Assembly (NCBI GenBank): GCA_023511455.1
Contig: JAIMBJ010000021.1
Coordinates: 1-56,759, forward strand
Direction of reading: 5' to 3'
Length of the DNA stretch: 56,759 nucleotides
Source of the DNA: Bacillota bacterium
GTDB lineage: Bacteria > Armatimonadota > HRBIN16
Under the pieces are notes generated by a model. It made no database searches. It was not told where the DNA came from and was given only the letters and a program-made list of their open reading frames with translations. Of this stretch, positions 35,412 through 43,322 are shown piece by piece. Positions within the stretch are counted from its first letter, which is position 1. Each line of letters opens with the position of its first letter. The translations under genes and the position numbers were made by a program.

Positions 35412-36304
35412 ATCAGTGGGAAGACCTTCAGAGGGAGTTACAAGGTAGCAAGGGCTTTGCTGCCTGGGTGAGACAGCAGGTTATCCCTCGGGGCACACAA
35501 CTTGCGGAAGAGGCACGACAGCACGTTTTCCGGCAACGATGGAATAATACTTTACCCTCGCAAGATGAAATACTGCGGGATGTGGATTCTCTGTTTTGTG
35601 AGTTTCTCGACACTGAGTATGCACTCTACTTGAGGTATGAGGAGCAATGCGCGCTCAAGGCAGTTGAGCTTGCTTTGAGTGACCACGCAGCACAGCAATA
35701 TCCAAATACCTCTTATTTGATTAAATCGGCAATATCCGCCTTAGAGACGCCTACCACGTCTCCGTTGGAGAAACTGAAGGCAGTGGCGGAGCACCTCAGA
35801 CCTTTTTACCGACTGTTTGAGCAGTCTCTGGCACAGGGGCGCATGAGTAGAGCAGGGGGCAGTGCTCAACTCCACCTGGACTATCTTCTGAGGCACCTTG
35901 GTTATGCTGGCGAATTCGAAACGCAGCAGGTTTTGAACGGCAAAGTCGATTTTCTCTTTCCAAGCAGACAGGCATGGGAACTGGATAGACAGCGATGTAT
36001 CGTTGTCTCAGTCAAGCGTTCGCTCCGTGAGCGATATAAGCAGGTTTTCGAGGAACTCGGTATCACAGGAGGTTTGACTGTTTATTTGGTCATTACGCAA
36101 ACTCTTGATGAAGCAAAAAAAGACCTGACGAAAGAGAAGATAGATAATATTCGCAAGCAGAACGTTTATCTCGTCGTGCGAGATGTGGTCAAGAACAACA
36201 TGTTTCCCAAAGAGAATCGAGCCTTAAGTTTCTCCCAATTTATGACAGAGGAACTCCCTTTGCGCCGACGTCTTTGGCAACCCTTGTTGGGGGAGCAGAG
36301 GTAA
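35408..36304 (+). CDS. Type II restriction endonuclease, EcoRII-C-like
   Basis: 298 residues. The C-terminal domain shows an EcoRII-C/PD-(D/E)xK pattern: RAGGSAQLHLDYLL (148-161), GKVDFLFPS (Asp181), then VVSVKRSLRERYKQV with Lys203 and Arg207-Arg209. In the family as I recall it, the first motif carries Glu where this protein has Gln154. The N-terminal 140 residues are helical and probably bind DNA or regulate. It overlaps the methyltransferase gene by four bases and scpA by one, so it is read on one message with both. The recognition site cannot be told from sequence; relatives with N4-cytosine partners often recognise CCWGG-like sites. Confidence 0.72.
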   Translation: MNQWEDLQRELQGSKGFAAWVRQQVIPRGTQLAEEARQHVFRQRWNNTLPSQDEILRDVDSLFCEFLDTEYALYLRYEEQCALKAVELALSDHAAQQYPNTSYLIKSAISALETPTTSPLEKLKAVAEHLRPFYRLFEQSLAQGRMSRAGGSAQLHLDYLLRHLGYAGEFETQQVLNGKVDFLFPSRQAWELDRQRCIVVSVKRSLRERYKQVFEELGITGGLTVYLVITQTLDEAKKDLTKEKIDNIRKQNVYLVVRDVVKNNMFPKENRALSFSQFMTEELPLRRRLWQPLLGEQR

Positions 36305-37065
36305 TGCCTAGGCCGATGCAAATGGTGCTCCATCTGCCGATTTTCGAGGGTCCGTTGGACCTGTTGCTCCACCTCGTGCGTGAGAACAGGGTTTCCATTA
36401 CCGACATCCCCATTGCGCTTATCACTGACCAGTATCTGGAATACCTGCGCATGATGGAGGAGCTGGACCTGGACATCGCCAGCGAGTTTCTGGTGATGGC
36501 GGCGACCCTGCTGGAGATTAAATCGCGCATGTTGCTGCCGAAACCGCCCCGATTGGAAGAGGAAGACGAAGAGGAAGACCCGCGCGCGCAGCTGGTGGCG
36601 CGGCTGGTGGAGTACCAGAAATACAAAGCGCTGGTGGAGACGCTACAAACATGGGAAGCCGAACGCAAGCAGTGGTTCTTTCGCAGCCCCGATGCGCCGG
36701 TACCGGATTACGAACTGCCCATCCCGCTCGGGGAGCTGACCCCACAACACCTGCTGCGTGCGCTGGAACGGTTGCTCGCGGAGGCGGTAGATACCCCGCC
36801 GCCTGCCATTCTCATCCCGCGCAAGAGACTGTCTCTACGGTTGAAGATAGTGGAAGTATGGCGGCGGATACATACTGCCGCAGAGGGGTTGCGCTTTGAG
36901 CAGTTGCTGGATGCGCCGTTCACCCGATGGGAGGTGCTGCTGACCTTTCTGGCGGTACTGGAGCTGATGCGACAGGGCAGGGTGGAAGCCCGTCAGGACG
37001 AACTGTTCGGCGAGATTACCCTGTGGGCGCGAAAGGAGGCAGGCGATGGACATCCCACAGCTTAG
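36304..37065 (+). CDS. scpA: Segregation and condensation protein A
   Basis: 253 residues, normal length. This kleisin bridges the SMC heads of bacterial condensin. The N-terminal LPIFEGPLDLLLHLVRENRV and ISDI-like TDIPIALITDQYLEYL are the family hallmark, followed by ASEFLVMAATLLEIKSRMLLP. The C-terminal winged helix near 195-245 is FTRWEVLLTFLAVLELMRQG. The ATG at 36304 overlaps the nuclease stop (TAATG). It overlaps scpB by 20 bases, the usual arrangement. Confidence 0.95.
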   Translation: MPRPMQMVLHLPIFEGPLDLLLHLVRENRVSITDIPIALITDQYLEYLRMMEELDLDIASEFLVMAATLLEIKSRMLLPKPPRLEEEDEEEDPRAQLVARLVEYQKYKALVETLQTWEAERKQWFFRSPDAPVPDYELPIPLGELTPQHLLRALERLLAEAVDTPPPAILIPRKRLSLRLKIVEVWRRIHTAAEGLRFEQLLDAPFTRWEVLLTFLAVLELMRQGRVEARQDELFGEITLWARKEAGDGHPTA

Positions 37066-37597
37066 CCGCGCACTGGAGTGCGTGCTGTTTGTCGCCACTG
37101 AACCGGTGCCGATGAAAACGCTGATAGAGGTCTTCCGTGTCGAGGAGCCACAGTTACAGCAGGCGATCGAAGCTCTGGAAGACCGTCTGCAGGCAAGCGG
37201 TTTGCAGGTGGTGCGGGTGGCAGGAGGTTATCAGCTGTGCACGCGCCCGGAGTATGCTGAGGTGGTAGCGCGTTACCTGCAGCCGCAACCCAGTAAGCTG
37301 TCCCGTGCCGCGCTGGAGACCGTCGCCATCATCGCCTACCGCCAGCCGATTACCCTGCCGGAAATCGAGGCGATTCGTGGGGTACAATCGGAAGGGGTTG
37401 TCCGCACGCTGTTGCAGCGTGGATTGATTCAGGAGGTCGGGCGTAAGCCCACGGCGGGCAGACCTGTGCTTTACGGCACGACGCCACAGTTTCTGCATTA
37501 CTTTGGGCTGAATTCGCTGGACGAACTGCCTGAACTGGAGGAGCTCAGCCCACCAGAGGGGAATCAGAGCGAAGCACTGGAGCTGTCGCCGGGGTAA
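37046..37597 (+). CDS. scpB: Segregation and condensation protein B
   Basis: 183 residues with two winged-helix domains. LSRALECVLFVATEPVP opens the first. The signature SRAALETVAIIAYRQPITLPEIEAIRGVQSEGVVRTLL covers about residues 90-127, and GRPVLYGTTPQFLHYFGLNSLDELP closes the second. It binds ScpA in the SMC condensin complex. It starts inside the end of scpA, so it is translationally coupled. Confidence 0.95.
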   Translation: MDIPQLSRALECVLFVATEPVPMKTLIEVFRVEEPQLQQAIEALEDRLQASGLQVVRVAGGYQLCTRPEYAEVVARYLQPQPSKLSRAALETVAIIAYRQPITLPEIEAIRGVQSEGVVRTLLQRGLIQEVGRKPTAGRPVLYGTTPQFLHYFGLNSLDELPELEELSPPEGNQSEALELSPG

Positions 37598-37660
37598 TCA
37601 GCGTCGGTGTGCAGAGCATCGCGTGATAACGCTTGACATAGCAGGAGGAGTCTTCGCAAC

Positions 37661-38863
37661 GTGCGTGGAGCCATCATCTTTTGCCTGTTCTGGTTGCTGA
37701 TAGCGGGGGCGGCAAACGCCATCCCTCCGCCTGTTCTGAAAGCCAAATCGGCGATACTGGTGGATGCCGAGACCGGTCAGGTGCTGTACGAGTTGCGCGC
37801 GGACGAGCGTCGCGCCATCGCCAGCACCACCAAGATGATGACCGCCATCCTGCTGATTGAGCGGGGCAATCTGGACGACCTGGTCGTCGCTACCGAGAAC
37901 GCTGTGAACACCCGCTACGCGAACCTGAACATGACGCCGGGCGAGACCATTCCCCTGCGCGATATGCTGTATGCCATTATGCTGCGTTCTTCCAACGACG
38001 GTAGCGTAGCGGCGGCAGAGTACCTGTGCGGTAGCGAAGAGCGGTTCGTCGAGCTGATGAACGAGAAGGCGCGAGAACTGGGCTTGACCAACACCCACTT
38101 CGCCAACTCGCACGGGCTCGACCACCCAAACCATTACTCCACCGCGCGCGATCTTGCGACCCTCGCGCGTTATTGCATCCAGAACCCGCTGTTCAACGAA
38201 ATTGTGCGCACGCAAAAGGCGCGCATCCTGCGCTCGGTGAACCAGCAGGACGTGGTGGTGACCACGCACGCACGCTGTTTGAAGCACCTGCCGGGCGCGG
38301 ACGGCATCAAGACCGGCTACACGGCAAAAGCGGGCAGATGCTTTGTCGGCTCGGTGACGCGCAACGGCTGGCGTCTGATTTCGGTGGTGCTGGGCAGTAC
38401 CGACGCCGACAGGGATACCCATGCGCTCATCGAGTGGGCGTATAAGCAGTATACGCGCATTGATCTGGCGCAGGCGGGCGGACTGGTAGGCGAACTCAGG
38501 GTGGATGGAGCCAGACCGGAAGCCGTGCCTGTGGTGGCTGCCGCGCCTCTGCGTGTCATCGTACCGAGACGGTGGGGGAACGAAGTGAAGCCGGTGTTGC
38601 ATCTGGATTCTGCCAGACCTCCCATCCAGCAGGGGCAGCCTTTGGGGGAGCTGCGGGCGGTGATCAACGGCAAGGTGATGGCAAAGGTGCCTGTCACCGC
38701 GGCGGTGGAGGCGAAAATGGTCACTCGCCTGAGCATTGCGCTGTGGATAGTGCTCGGTGCGTTCATCTGGGTGACCAGTCGCCTTGCCCGACGCGGGATG
38801 CTCCGCGGATATCGGGGTCGCAACAGCGTGCGCCGTTCGGGTATCATGAGGTGGGGGGATTGA
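37661..38863 (+). CDS. D-alanyl-D-alanine carboxypeptidase (PBP5/DacF type)
   Basis: 400 residues with an N-terminal signal (GAIIFCLFWLLIAGAANA). The penicilloyl serine transferase motifs are all present: STTK near 54-57, SSN near 110-112 and KTG near 216-218 (DGIKTGYTAKAG). A C-terminal beta-rich domain and a membrane helix (LSIALWIVLGAFIWVTS near 360-378) anchor it outside the cell membrane. It trims the terminal D-Ala of peptidoglycan stem peptides. The start is GTG, with AGGAGGAG ahead. It is followed three bases later by larE; a functional link is not evident. Confidence 0.92.
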   Translation: MRGAIIFCLFWLLIAGAANAIPPPVLKAKSAILVDAETGQVLYELRADERRAIASTTKMMTAILLIERGNLDDLVVATENAVNTRYANLNMTPGETIPLRDMLYAIMLRSSNDGSVAAAEYLCGSEERFVELMNEKARELGLTNTHFANSHGLDHPNHYSTARDLATLARYCIQNPLFNEIVRTQKARILRSVNQQDVVVTTHARCLKHLPGADGIKTGYTAKAGRCFVGSVTRNGWRLISVVLGSTDADRDTHALIEWAYKQYTRIDLAQAGGLVGELRVDGARPEAVPVVAAAPLRVIVPRRWGNEVKPVLHLDSARPPIQQGQPLGELRAVINGKVMAKVPVTAAVEAKMVTRLSIALWIVLGAFIWVTSRLARRGMLRGYRGRNSVRRSGIMRWGD

Positions 38864-38866
38864 ACG

Positions 38867-39721
38867 ATGTCTGATTGGCAGAGCAAACAGGAGCGTTTGA
38901 TTGCCATTCTGCGAGAGATGGGCAGCGTGGCTGTAGGCTACTCGGGTGGTGTGGATAGCACCTACCTGATGCATATCGCACATGAAGCACTGGGCGATAG
39001 AGCCCTGGCAGTCATCGGCGACTCGGAGGCGTTTCCCGCAGGCGAGATCGAAGAGGCGCGAAACCTGGCGGAGTCGCGCGGCTGGCGATACGTGGTGGTG
39101 CGCACGCATGAGCTGAGCAACCCGCACTTTCGAGTGAACAACCCCGACCGCTGTTACCACTGCAAGACCGAGCTGTTCGGGGTGATAAGGCGGGTAGCGG
39201 ACGAACACGGCATCCAGTGGGTGGCAGATGGTTCGCACGCGGGCGATGAGGGCGATTACCGTCCCGGAAAGCGCGCCGCGGCAGAGAGGGGAGTGCGCAG
39301 CCCCCTGCGCGAAGCGGGCTTCACGAAAGAGGACATTCGTCAGGCGGCACAGGCGGCGGGTTTACCCAACTGGGATAAGCCTTCGTTTGCGTGCCTTTCC
39401 TCACGATTTCCATACGGTACGGTCATCACACCGGAGCTGCTCGCACAGGTGGACGCTGCAGAGCGATGCCTGCGCGAGCTGGGTTTCCGACAGTTTCGGG
39501 TACGCCACCACGATACGATTGCACGCATTGAGGTGGAGAAAGCAGAGCTGGCGCGTGTGGTAGAGCTGGCAGACATCATCGTGCCGCGTTTCAAGGAGAT
39601 CGGCTATCTGTATGTGACACTGGATCTGGCGGGCTATCGCACCGGCAGCCTGAACGAGCCGCTTCGTAAAGCGGGGCTCATCCGCACCGATTCGATCGAG
39701 GTAGCAACGCATGGACGTTAA
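38867..39721 (+). CDS. larE: Nickel-pincer cofactor sulfur insertase LarE (three-cysteine type)
   Basis: 284 residues. The PP-loop ATPase motif GYSGGVDSTY is at 24-33; DGSHAGDEGDYRPG and KPSFACLSSRFPYGT are typical. LarE adds sulfur to pyridinium bis-carboxylate adenylate during synthesis of the nickel-pincer nucleotide. Cys176 matches the sulfur-donating cysteine of the well-studied enzyme. This protein also has Cys96 and Cys99 (RCYHCK), as in LarE proteins that hold an iron-sulfur cluster and act catalytically rather than giving up their own sulfur. It overlaps larB by 11 bases. Confidence 0.93.
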   Translation: MSDWQSKQERLIAILREMGSVAVGYSGGVDSTYLMHIAHEALGDRALAVIGDSEAFPAGEIEEARNLAESRGWRYVVVRTHELSNPHFRVNNPDRCYHCKTELFGVIRRVADEHGIQWVADGSHAGDEGDYRPGKRAAAERGVRSPLREAGFTKEDIRQAAQAAGLPNWDKPSFACLSSRFPYGTVITPELLAQVDAAERCLRELGFRQFRVRHHDTIARIEVEKAELARVVELADIIVPRFKEIGYLYVTLDLAGYRTGSLNEPLRKAGLIRTDSIEVATHGR

Positions 39722-40466
39722 AGCCTTAGAGCAGCTGTTGCAGGCGGTGCGCGAGGGTAGCCTCTCGGTACAGGATGCTTTACAGCAGCTCCGTGCCCTG
39801 CCTTATGAAAACTTGGAGTTTGCCCGCATCGACACCCATCGGGCACTGCGCGTCGGCTTCCCTGAGGTGGTGTTCTGTCAGGGAAAGACGCCAGATCAGG
39901 TGGTGGCGATACTGGAAAGGCTGGGCAACCGCCATCGAAAAGTCTTAGCCACCCGTGCTTCTCCCGAGCTGGCGTCGATGGTGACGGAGCGCATTCCACG
40001 CGCACGCTATCATGAGACGGCGCGTATTCTGGTGGTGGGTGAGAGCGAGCCAGAGAGCGAGATACCCCAGGACCGTTATGTGCTGGTCGTGGCGGCAGGG
40101 ACATCCGACTTGCCTGTGGCGGAAGAGGCAGCGGTCACCGCACTGGAGATGGGCAGTCGGGTGGAACGGCTGTACGACGTGGGGGTAGCAGGCTTACACC
40201 GGCTGCTATCGCAATCCGAGAAGCTGTTCGCAGCCAACGTGCTGGTGGTAGTCGCCGGCATGGAGGGGGCTTTGCCCAGCGTGGTGGGTGGTCTGGTCAG
40301 CCGACCCGTCATTGCCGTGCCGACCAGCGTGGGTTACGGGGCGCACTTTGGCGGGCTCGCGCCGCTGTTGACCATGCTGAACTCCTGTGCGCCCGGCGTG
40401 GCAGTGGTGAACATCGATAACGGCTTCGGGGCGGGCTATCTGGCGCATATGATTAACTGCGGGTAG
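39711..40466 (+). CDS. larB: Nickel-pincer cofactor biosynthesis protein LarB
   Basis: 251 residues. The C-terminal half is PurE-like (VVAAGTSDLPVAEEAAVTA, VVAGMEGALPSVVGGLVSRP, ATSVGYG-type PTSVGYGAHFGG, VNIDNGFGAGYLA). LarB carboxylates and hydrolyses nicotinic acid adenine dinucleotide, the first step of nickel-pincer synthesis. It overlaps larE. No larC (nickel insertase) and no lactate racemase larA are in this window; they may be elsewhere. Confidence 0.94.
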   Translation: MDVKALEQLLQAVREGSLSVQDALQQLRALPYENLEFARIDTHRALRVGFPEVVFCQGKTPDQVVAILERLGNRHRKVLATRASPELASMVTERIPRARYHETARILVVGESEPESEIPQDRYVLVVAAGTSDLPVAEEAAVTALEMGSRVERLYDVGVAGLHRLLSQSEKLFAANVLVVVAGMEGALPSVVGGLVSRPVIAVPTSVGYGAHFGGLAPLLTMLNSCAPGVAVVNIDNGFGAGYLAHMINCG

Positions 40467-40500
40467 TACGAGTTTTTCGGAAAAAATCTCCCTTGAACCC

Positions 40501-40529
40501 TTGACAACCGTGTAGAAAAGGTGTATCAT
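40501..40529 (+). promoter_or_regulatory. Consensus promoter of the LacI-pseudopilin unit
   Basis: TTGACA (40501-40506), 17 bases, TATCAT (40524-40529). It lies directly upstream of the palindromic operator. Confidence 0.8.
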
Positions 40530-40534
40530 CTATT

Positions 40535-40558
40535 CGAAACGTTTCGCGAAACGTTTCG
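40535..40558. promoter_or_regulatory. LacI-family operator, tandem palindrome
   Basis: CGAAACGTTTCG occurs twice in a row, so the whole 24-base stretch is also a palindrome. It begins six bases after the -10 box, where a bound repressor would block transcription start. AAACGTTT-centred palindromes are classic LacI/GalR operators, so autoregulation is likely. Confidence 0.85.
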
Positions 40559-40569
40559 GAAAGTGAACG

Positions 40570-41622
40570 ATGCCTGCGACTATTCGCGACATAGCCAAAA
40601 GACTGGGGATCTCCGTCTCCACGGTGTCCTATGCGCTGAACGGCGGTCCGCGCCCTGTGCCGGAGGAGATACGCCTGAAGGTGCTGGAGGTGGCGCGTGA
40701 GCTGGACTACCGCCCGAACCGTCTTGCTCGTTCGATGGTCACCGGCAAAACCGAGACCATCGCCGTTGTGCCGCCAGTGGTGACGCGCAACATGCTGCGC
40801 TCTCCCTACATCCACGCGATGCTATCCAGCATTGCCGACGCGGTCGGCGAGCACGGTTATGACATTCTGCTGCACACCTCTGCCACGCCAATGGATGACG
40901 TGACTCTGGTGCAGTCGTTGTTAAGCGGCAAGGTGGATGGTACCCTGCTCATCGCTCCGCTAGGCACATCGCAGGTGCCTCAGGAGCTGCATCTGCGCCA
41001 CGTTCCATGTGTGGTGGTATCGGCAAGGATAGAAGGGATGCCCAGTGTGTGCGTGGATAACACAGCAGGTATCTTCGCGGCGATGGACTGGCTGTACGCT
41101 CAGGGTCATCGCAGGTTCGGCTTCGTGGGTGGGCCGCCAGCATTCTACGATGCTCAACAGCGCCTGCTCGCCTTTCGCCAGTATCTGGAGGAACGCCAGT
41201 TGCCCCTGCGCAGTGAGTGGCTCGCGGAAGGGGACTTTACGGCGCGAGGTGCGATGAGCGGTGCGCGGGCGATGCTGACCCTGTCGGAACGCCCCACAGC
41301 CGTCCTGGCGGCAAACGATGAAACCGCGGCGGGTATCCTGCAAGTCGCTCAGGAGCTGGGGCTGCGTGTGCCCGAAGACGTGTCGGTGGTGGGCTTTGAC
41401 GACACGCCTTTTGCCCAGGTATTGTCCCCCCAGTTGAGTACTGTGCGCCAGCCGCTAGAGCAGATGGCTACTGAAGCGGTCAACATGCTCATGGAGTGGA
41501 TAGAAAAGCGGGAACCGCCCGCCGACAGAGAACGGACGTTCGCGACGGAACTGGTGCTGCGGCAAAGCACAGCGCCGGCTCCCGGTCTACTATCTGAATC
41601 ACCAGGAGGTCACACACCATGA
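40570..41622 (+). CDS. LacI-family transcriptional regulator
   Basis: 350 residues. The N-terminal helix-turn-helix [23 protein letters not shown] and hinge [10 protein letters not shown] are followed by a periplasmic-binding-like sugar domain ([29 protein letters not shown] near 160-188, [45 protein letters not shown]). It presumably responds to a sugar or glycoside and represses its own unit through the operator just upstream. It is coupled to the pseudopilin gene by an ATGA overlap. Neighbouring carbohydrate genes on the other strand suggest the ligand class but do not prove it. Confidence 0.93.
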   Translation: MPATIRDIAKRLGISVSTVSYALNGGPRPVPEEIRLKVLEVARELDYRPNRLARSMVTGKTETIAVVPPVVTRNMLRSPYIHAMLSSIADAVGEHGYDILLHTSATPMDDVTLVQSLLSGKVDGTLLIAPLGTSQVPQELHLRHVPCVVVSARIEGMPSVCVDNTAGIFAAMDWLYAQGHRRFGFVGGPPAFYDAQQRLLAFRQYLEERQLPLRSEWLAEGDFTARGAMSGARAMLTLSERPTAVLAANDETAAGILQVAQELGLRVPEDVSVVGFDDTPFAQVLSPQLSTVRQPLEQMATEAVNMLMEWIEKREPPADRERTFATELVLRQSTAPAPGLLSESPGGHTP

Positions 41623-42407
41623 AACGTTACGCATTTACGCTCATCGAGCTGCTGGTTGTTATCGCGATTATCGCGATACTGGCAGCGATTTTGTTCCCGG
41701 TTTTCGCTCAGGCGCGGGAAAAGGCGCGTCAAGCGAGCTGTCTAAGCAACATGAAGCAGATAGGATTGGCGACGCGCATGTACCTTCAGGACTATGACGA
41801 GGTCTGGTTCCCCGCCTGGCACAATCGCCCGGAAGGCAACGGGCACTGGTTCTTCCGCGTCTCGCCCTACATCAAGTCGGGCACGGGTGACAACTGGGAT
41901 ACCTATCGGCAGAGCAGTGAAATCCGAATCTGCCCGTCGGGTATCGCCAAACGGTTCAACTACTCCATGAACGGTCACATCTGCCCGCTGTGGGGTGATT
42001 GGGATGGCTGGGTGCACTATGTGCCCGACAGCGACTCGATCTTCACCCACCCGGCGGAGACCATTGTGTACGGCGATGGCACGCAGATTGGCGCATGGGG
42101 CTATGACACCTCCGCCAACTTCTGCTGGTGGCCCGGGCAGGAGTTCTGCTGGTGGGGACGCTTCCCCGAAGGCGATAACGATCCCCTGTGGAGGTTGCTG
42201 GACCGCGACCTGAGCGCCAGCGACTGGGACGGCAATAACTGGGACTGGACACGGAACCAGGGCTATGGTCAGGTGCGCTATCGCCACAACATGACCGCCA
42301 GCTTCGTGTTTGCAGACGGGCACGCCAAAGCGATCCGTCGTGGGTTGGTGAAGGTGCCATACAACTGGTCCCTCACCGGTAAGGATGAAAACGACTGGTC
42401 GCGGTAA
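41619..42407 (+). CDS. Pseudopilin with C-terminal H-Xn-DG motif (DUF1559-like)
   Basis: 262 residues. The leader is only MKRYA, then [20 protein letters not shown] with Glu5, followed by [26 protein letters not shown]. The C-terminal region has [15 protein letters not shown], the H-Xn-DG motif of a pseudopilin group greatly expanded in Planctomycetes, Lentisphaerae and Armatimonadetes. The residue before the cut is Ala. The globular part is very rich in Trp (more than fifteen). The AGGAGGT site and ATGA overlap couple it to the LacI regulator, so this exported subunit is made under sugar-type control. Function unknown. Confidence 0.9.
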   Translation: MKRYAFTLIELLVVIAIIAILAAILFPVFAQAREKARQASCLSNMKQIGLATRMYLQDYDEVWFPAWHNRPEGNGHWFFRVSPYIKSGTGDNWDTYRQSSEIRICPSGIAKRFNYSMNGHICPLWGDWDGWVHYVPDSDSIFTHPAETIVYGDGTQIGAWGYDTSANFCWWPGQEFCWWGRFPEGDNDPLWRLLDRDLSASDWDGNNWDWTRNQGYGQVRYRHNMTASFVFADGHAKAIRRGLVKVPYNWSLTGKDENDWSR

Positions 42408-42417
42408 GTAACCCTGT

Positions 42418-42453
42418 GCCGAGCCCCCCGCCCCGGTGGAGGGCTCGGCTTTT
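42418..42453 (+). terminator. Rho-independent terminator after the pseudopilin gene
   Basis: GCCGAGCCC pairs with GGGCTCGGC around a 14-base loop, followed by TTTT. It may also serve the converging aldo/keto reductase gene. Confidence 0.85.
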
Positions 42454-42464
42454 CAATCCTCGGC

Positions 42465-43322
42465 TTACGCCGCGCGCGCGAAGATGGGCGTCAGCTTTTC
42501 TGCCTCTGCACGCAGCTGTTGCTCCTCGCGCGGGGTGATTCGTCGGAAACGCCGCTCGCCCAGCTGCAACGCCATCTTGAAGATGTTCTCATCGCCCGGA
42601 GGGATGGCGGCGGTCACGTTGGGCAGGGACAGGGTGAAACGCAGCGCCAGCTCCGCCAGTTTCGGGTCGGTAATCGGCTCGTACCAGCATTTCTCCAGTC
42701 GTTTCGCGCCCTCTTGCCAGTGAGTCCGCGCCATCGCTTTCAGGGCAAGCAACGTCACGCCGCGTTTGGGAGCTTCCTTCAGCAGCTCCCAGCCGAAGTT
42801 ACCCTTGAACAGCGTGACAAAGTTGAACGGGAACAGCGCGCTGTCAAACGGAAACCGCTTAATGGCTTCCAGGGCGACCTCTTCCGAATGCGCACTGAAG
42901 CCGATGTAGCGCACCTTGCCCTGCTCGCGTGCCTTCAGGAAGACCTCCATCGCGCCTCCGGGGGCAAAGCACTGCTCCAGCTCCTGCATGTTGGAAAGGG
43001 CGTGCAGCTGATAAAGATCAAAGTGGTCGGTCTGCAGTTTGCGCAGCGAGGCTTCCAGCTCTTCCTGTGCGCCTTTGGCGTCGCGTTTGGCGGTTTTGCA
43101 CGCGAGGAAGATTTTGTCGCGGAAGGGCTTAATGGCGGGGCCCATTCGCTCTTCGGCATCCCAGTAGGTAGGCGCGACGTCGAAGTAATTGACGCCACGC
43201 TCGAACGCCTCGCGCGCGATGGCATCCGCCTCTTTTTGGGGCAATCGCGCCAGCACGATGCCTCCCAAACCGATGATGGAGAGTTTATCTCCCTTCTTAC
43301 CATACGGACGTTTGGCAATCAT
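42465..43322 (-). CDS. Aldo/keto reductase
   Basis: 285 residues with a complete AKR catalytic tetrad: Asp48 and Tyr53 (NYFDVAPTYWDAEERMG), Lys76 (LACKTAKRD) and His107 (DLYQLHALS). It is an NADPH-dependent oxidoreductase with a TIM barrel; the substrate cannot be told. The start overlaps the end of the GH20 gene by four bases, so it is probably co-transcribed with it and acts on a sugar or sugar-derived carbonyl. No iron-sulfur ferredoxin extension is present at the C terminus, unlike some longer family members. Confidence 0.92.
   Translation of the reverse strand: MIAKRPYGKKGDKLSIIGLGGIVLARLPQKEADAIAREAFERGVNYFDVAPTYWDAEERMGPAIKPFRDKIFLACKTAKRDAKGAQEELEASLRKLQTDHFDLYQLHALSNMQELEQCFAPGGAMEVFLKAREQGKVRYIGFSAHSEEVALEAIKRFPFDSALFPFNFVTLFKGNFGWELLKEAPKRGVTLLALKAMARTHWQEGAKRLEKCWYEPITDPKLAELALRFTLSLPNVTAAIPPGDENIFKMALQLGERRFRRITPREEQQLRAEAEKLTPIFARAA

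Noticed and set aside
37598-39238. A 546-codon open frame on the minus strand
   Set aside because: It lies opposite the D,D-carboxypeptidase and larE genes, has no recognisable domain and is rich in His and Arg, as expected of a shadow frame in G+C-rich DNA.
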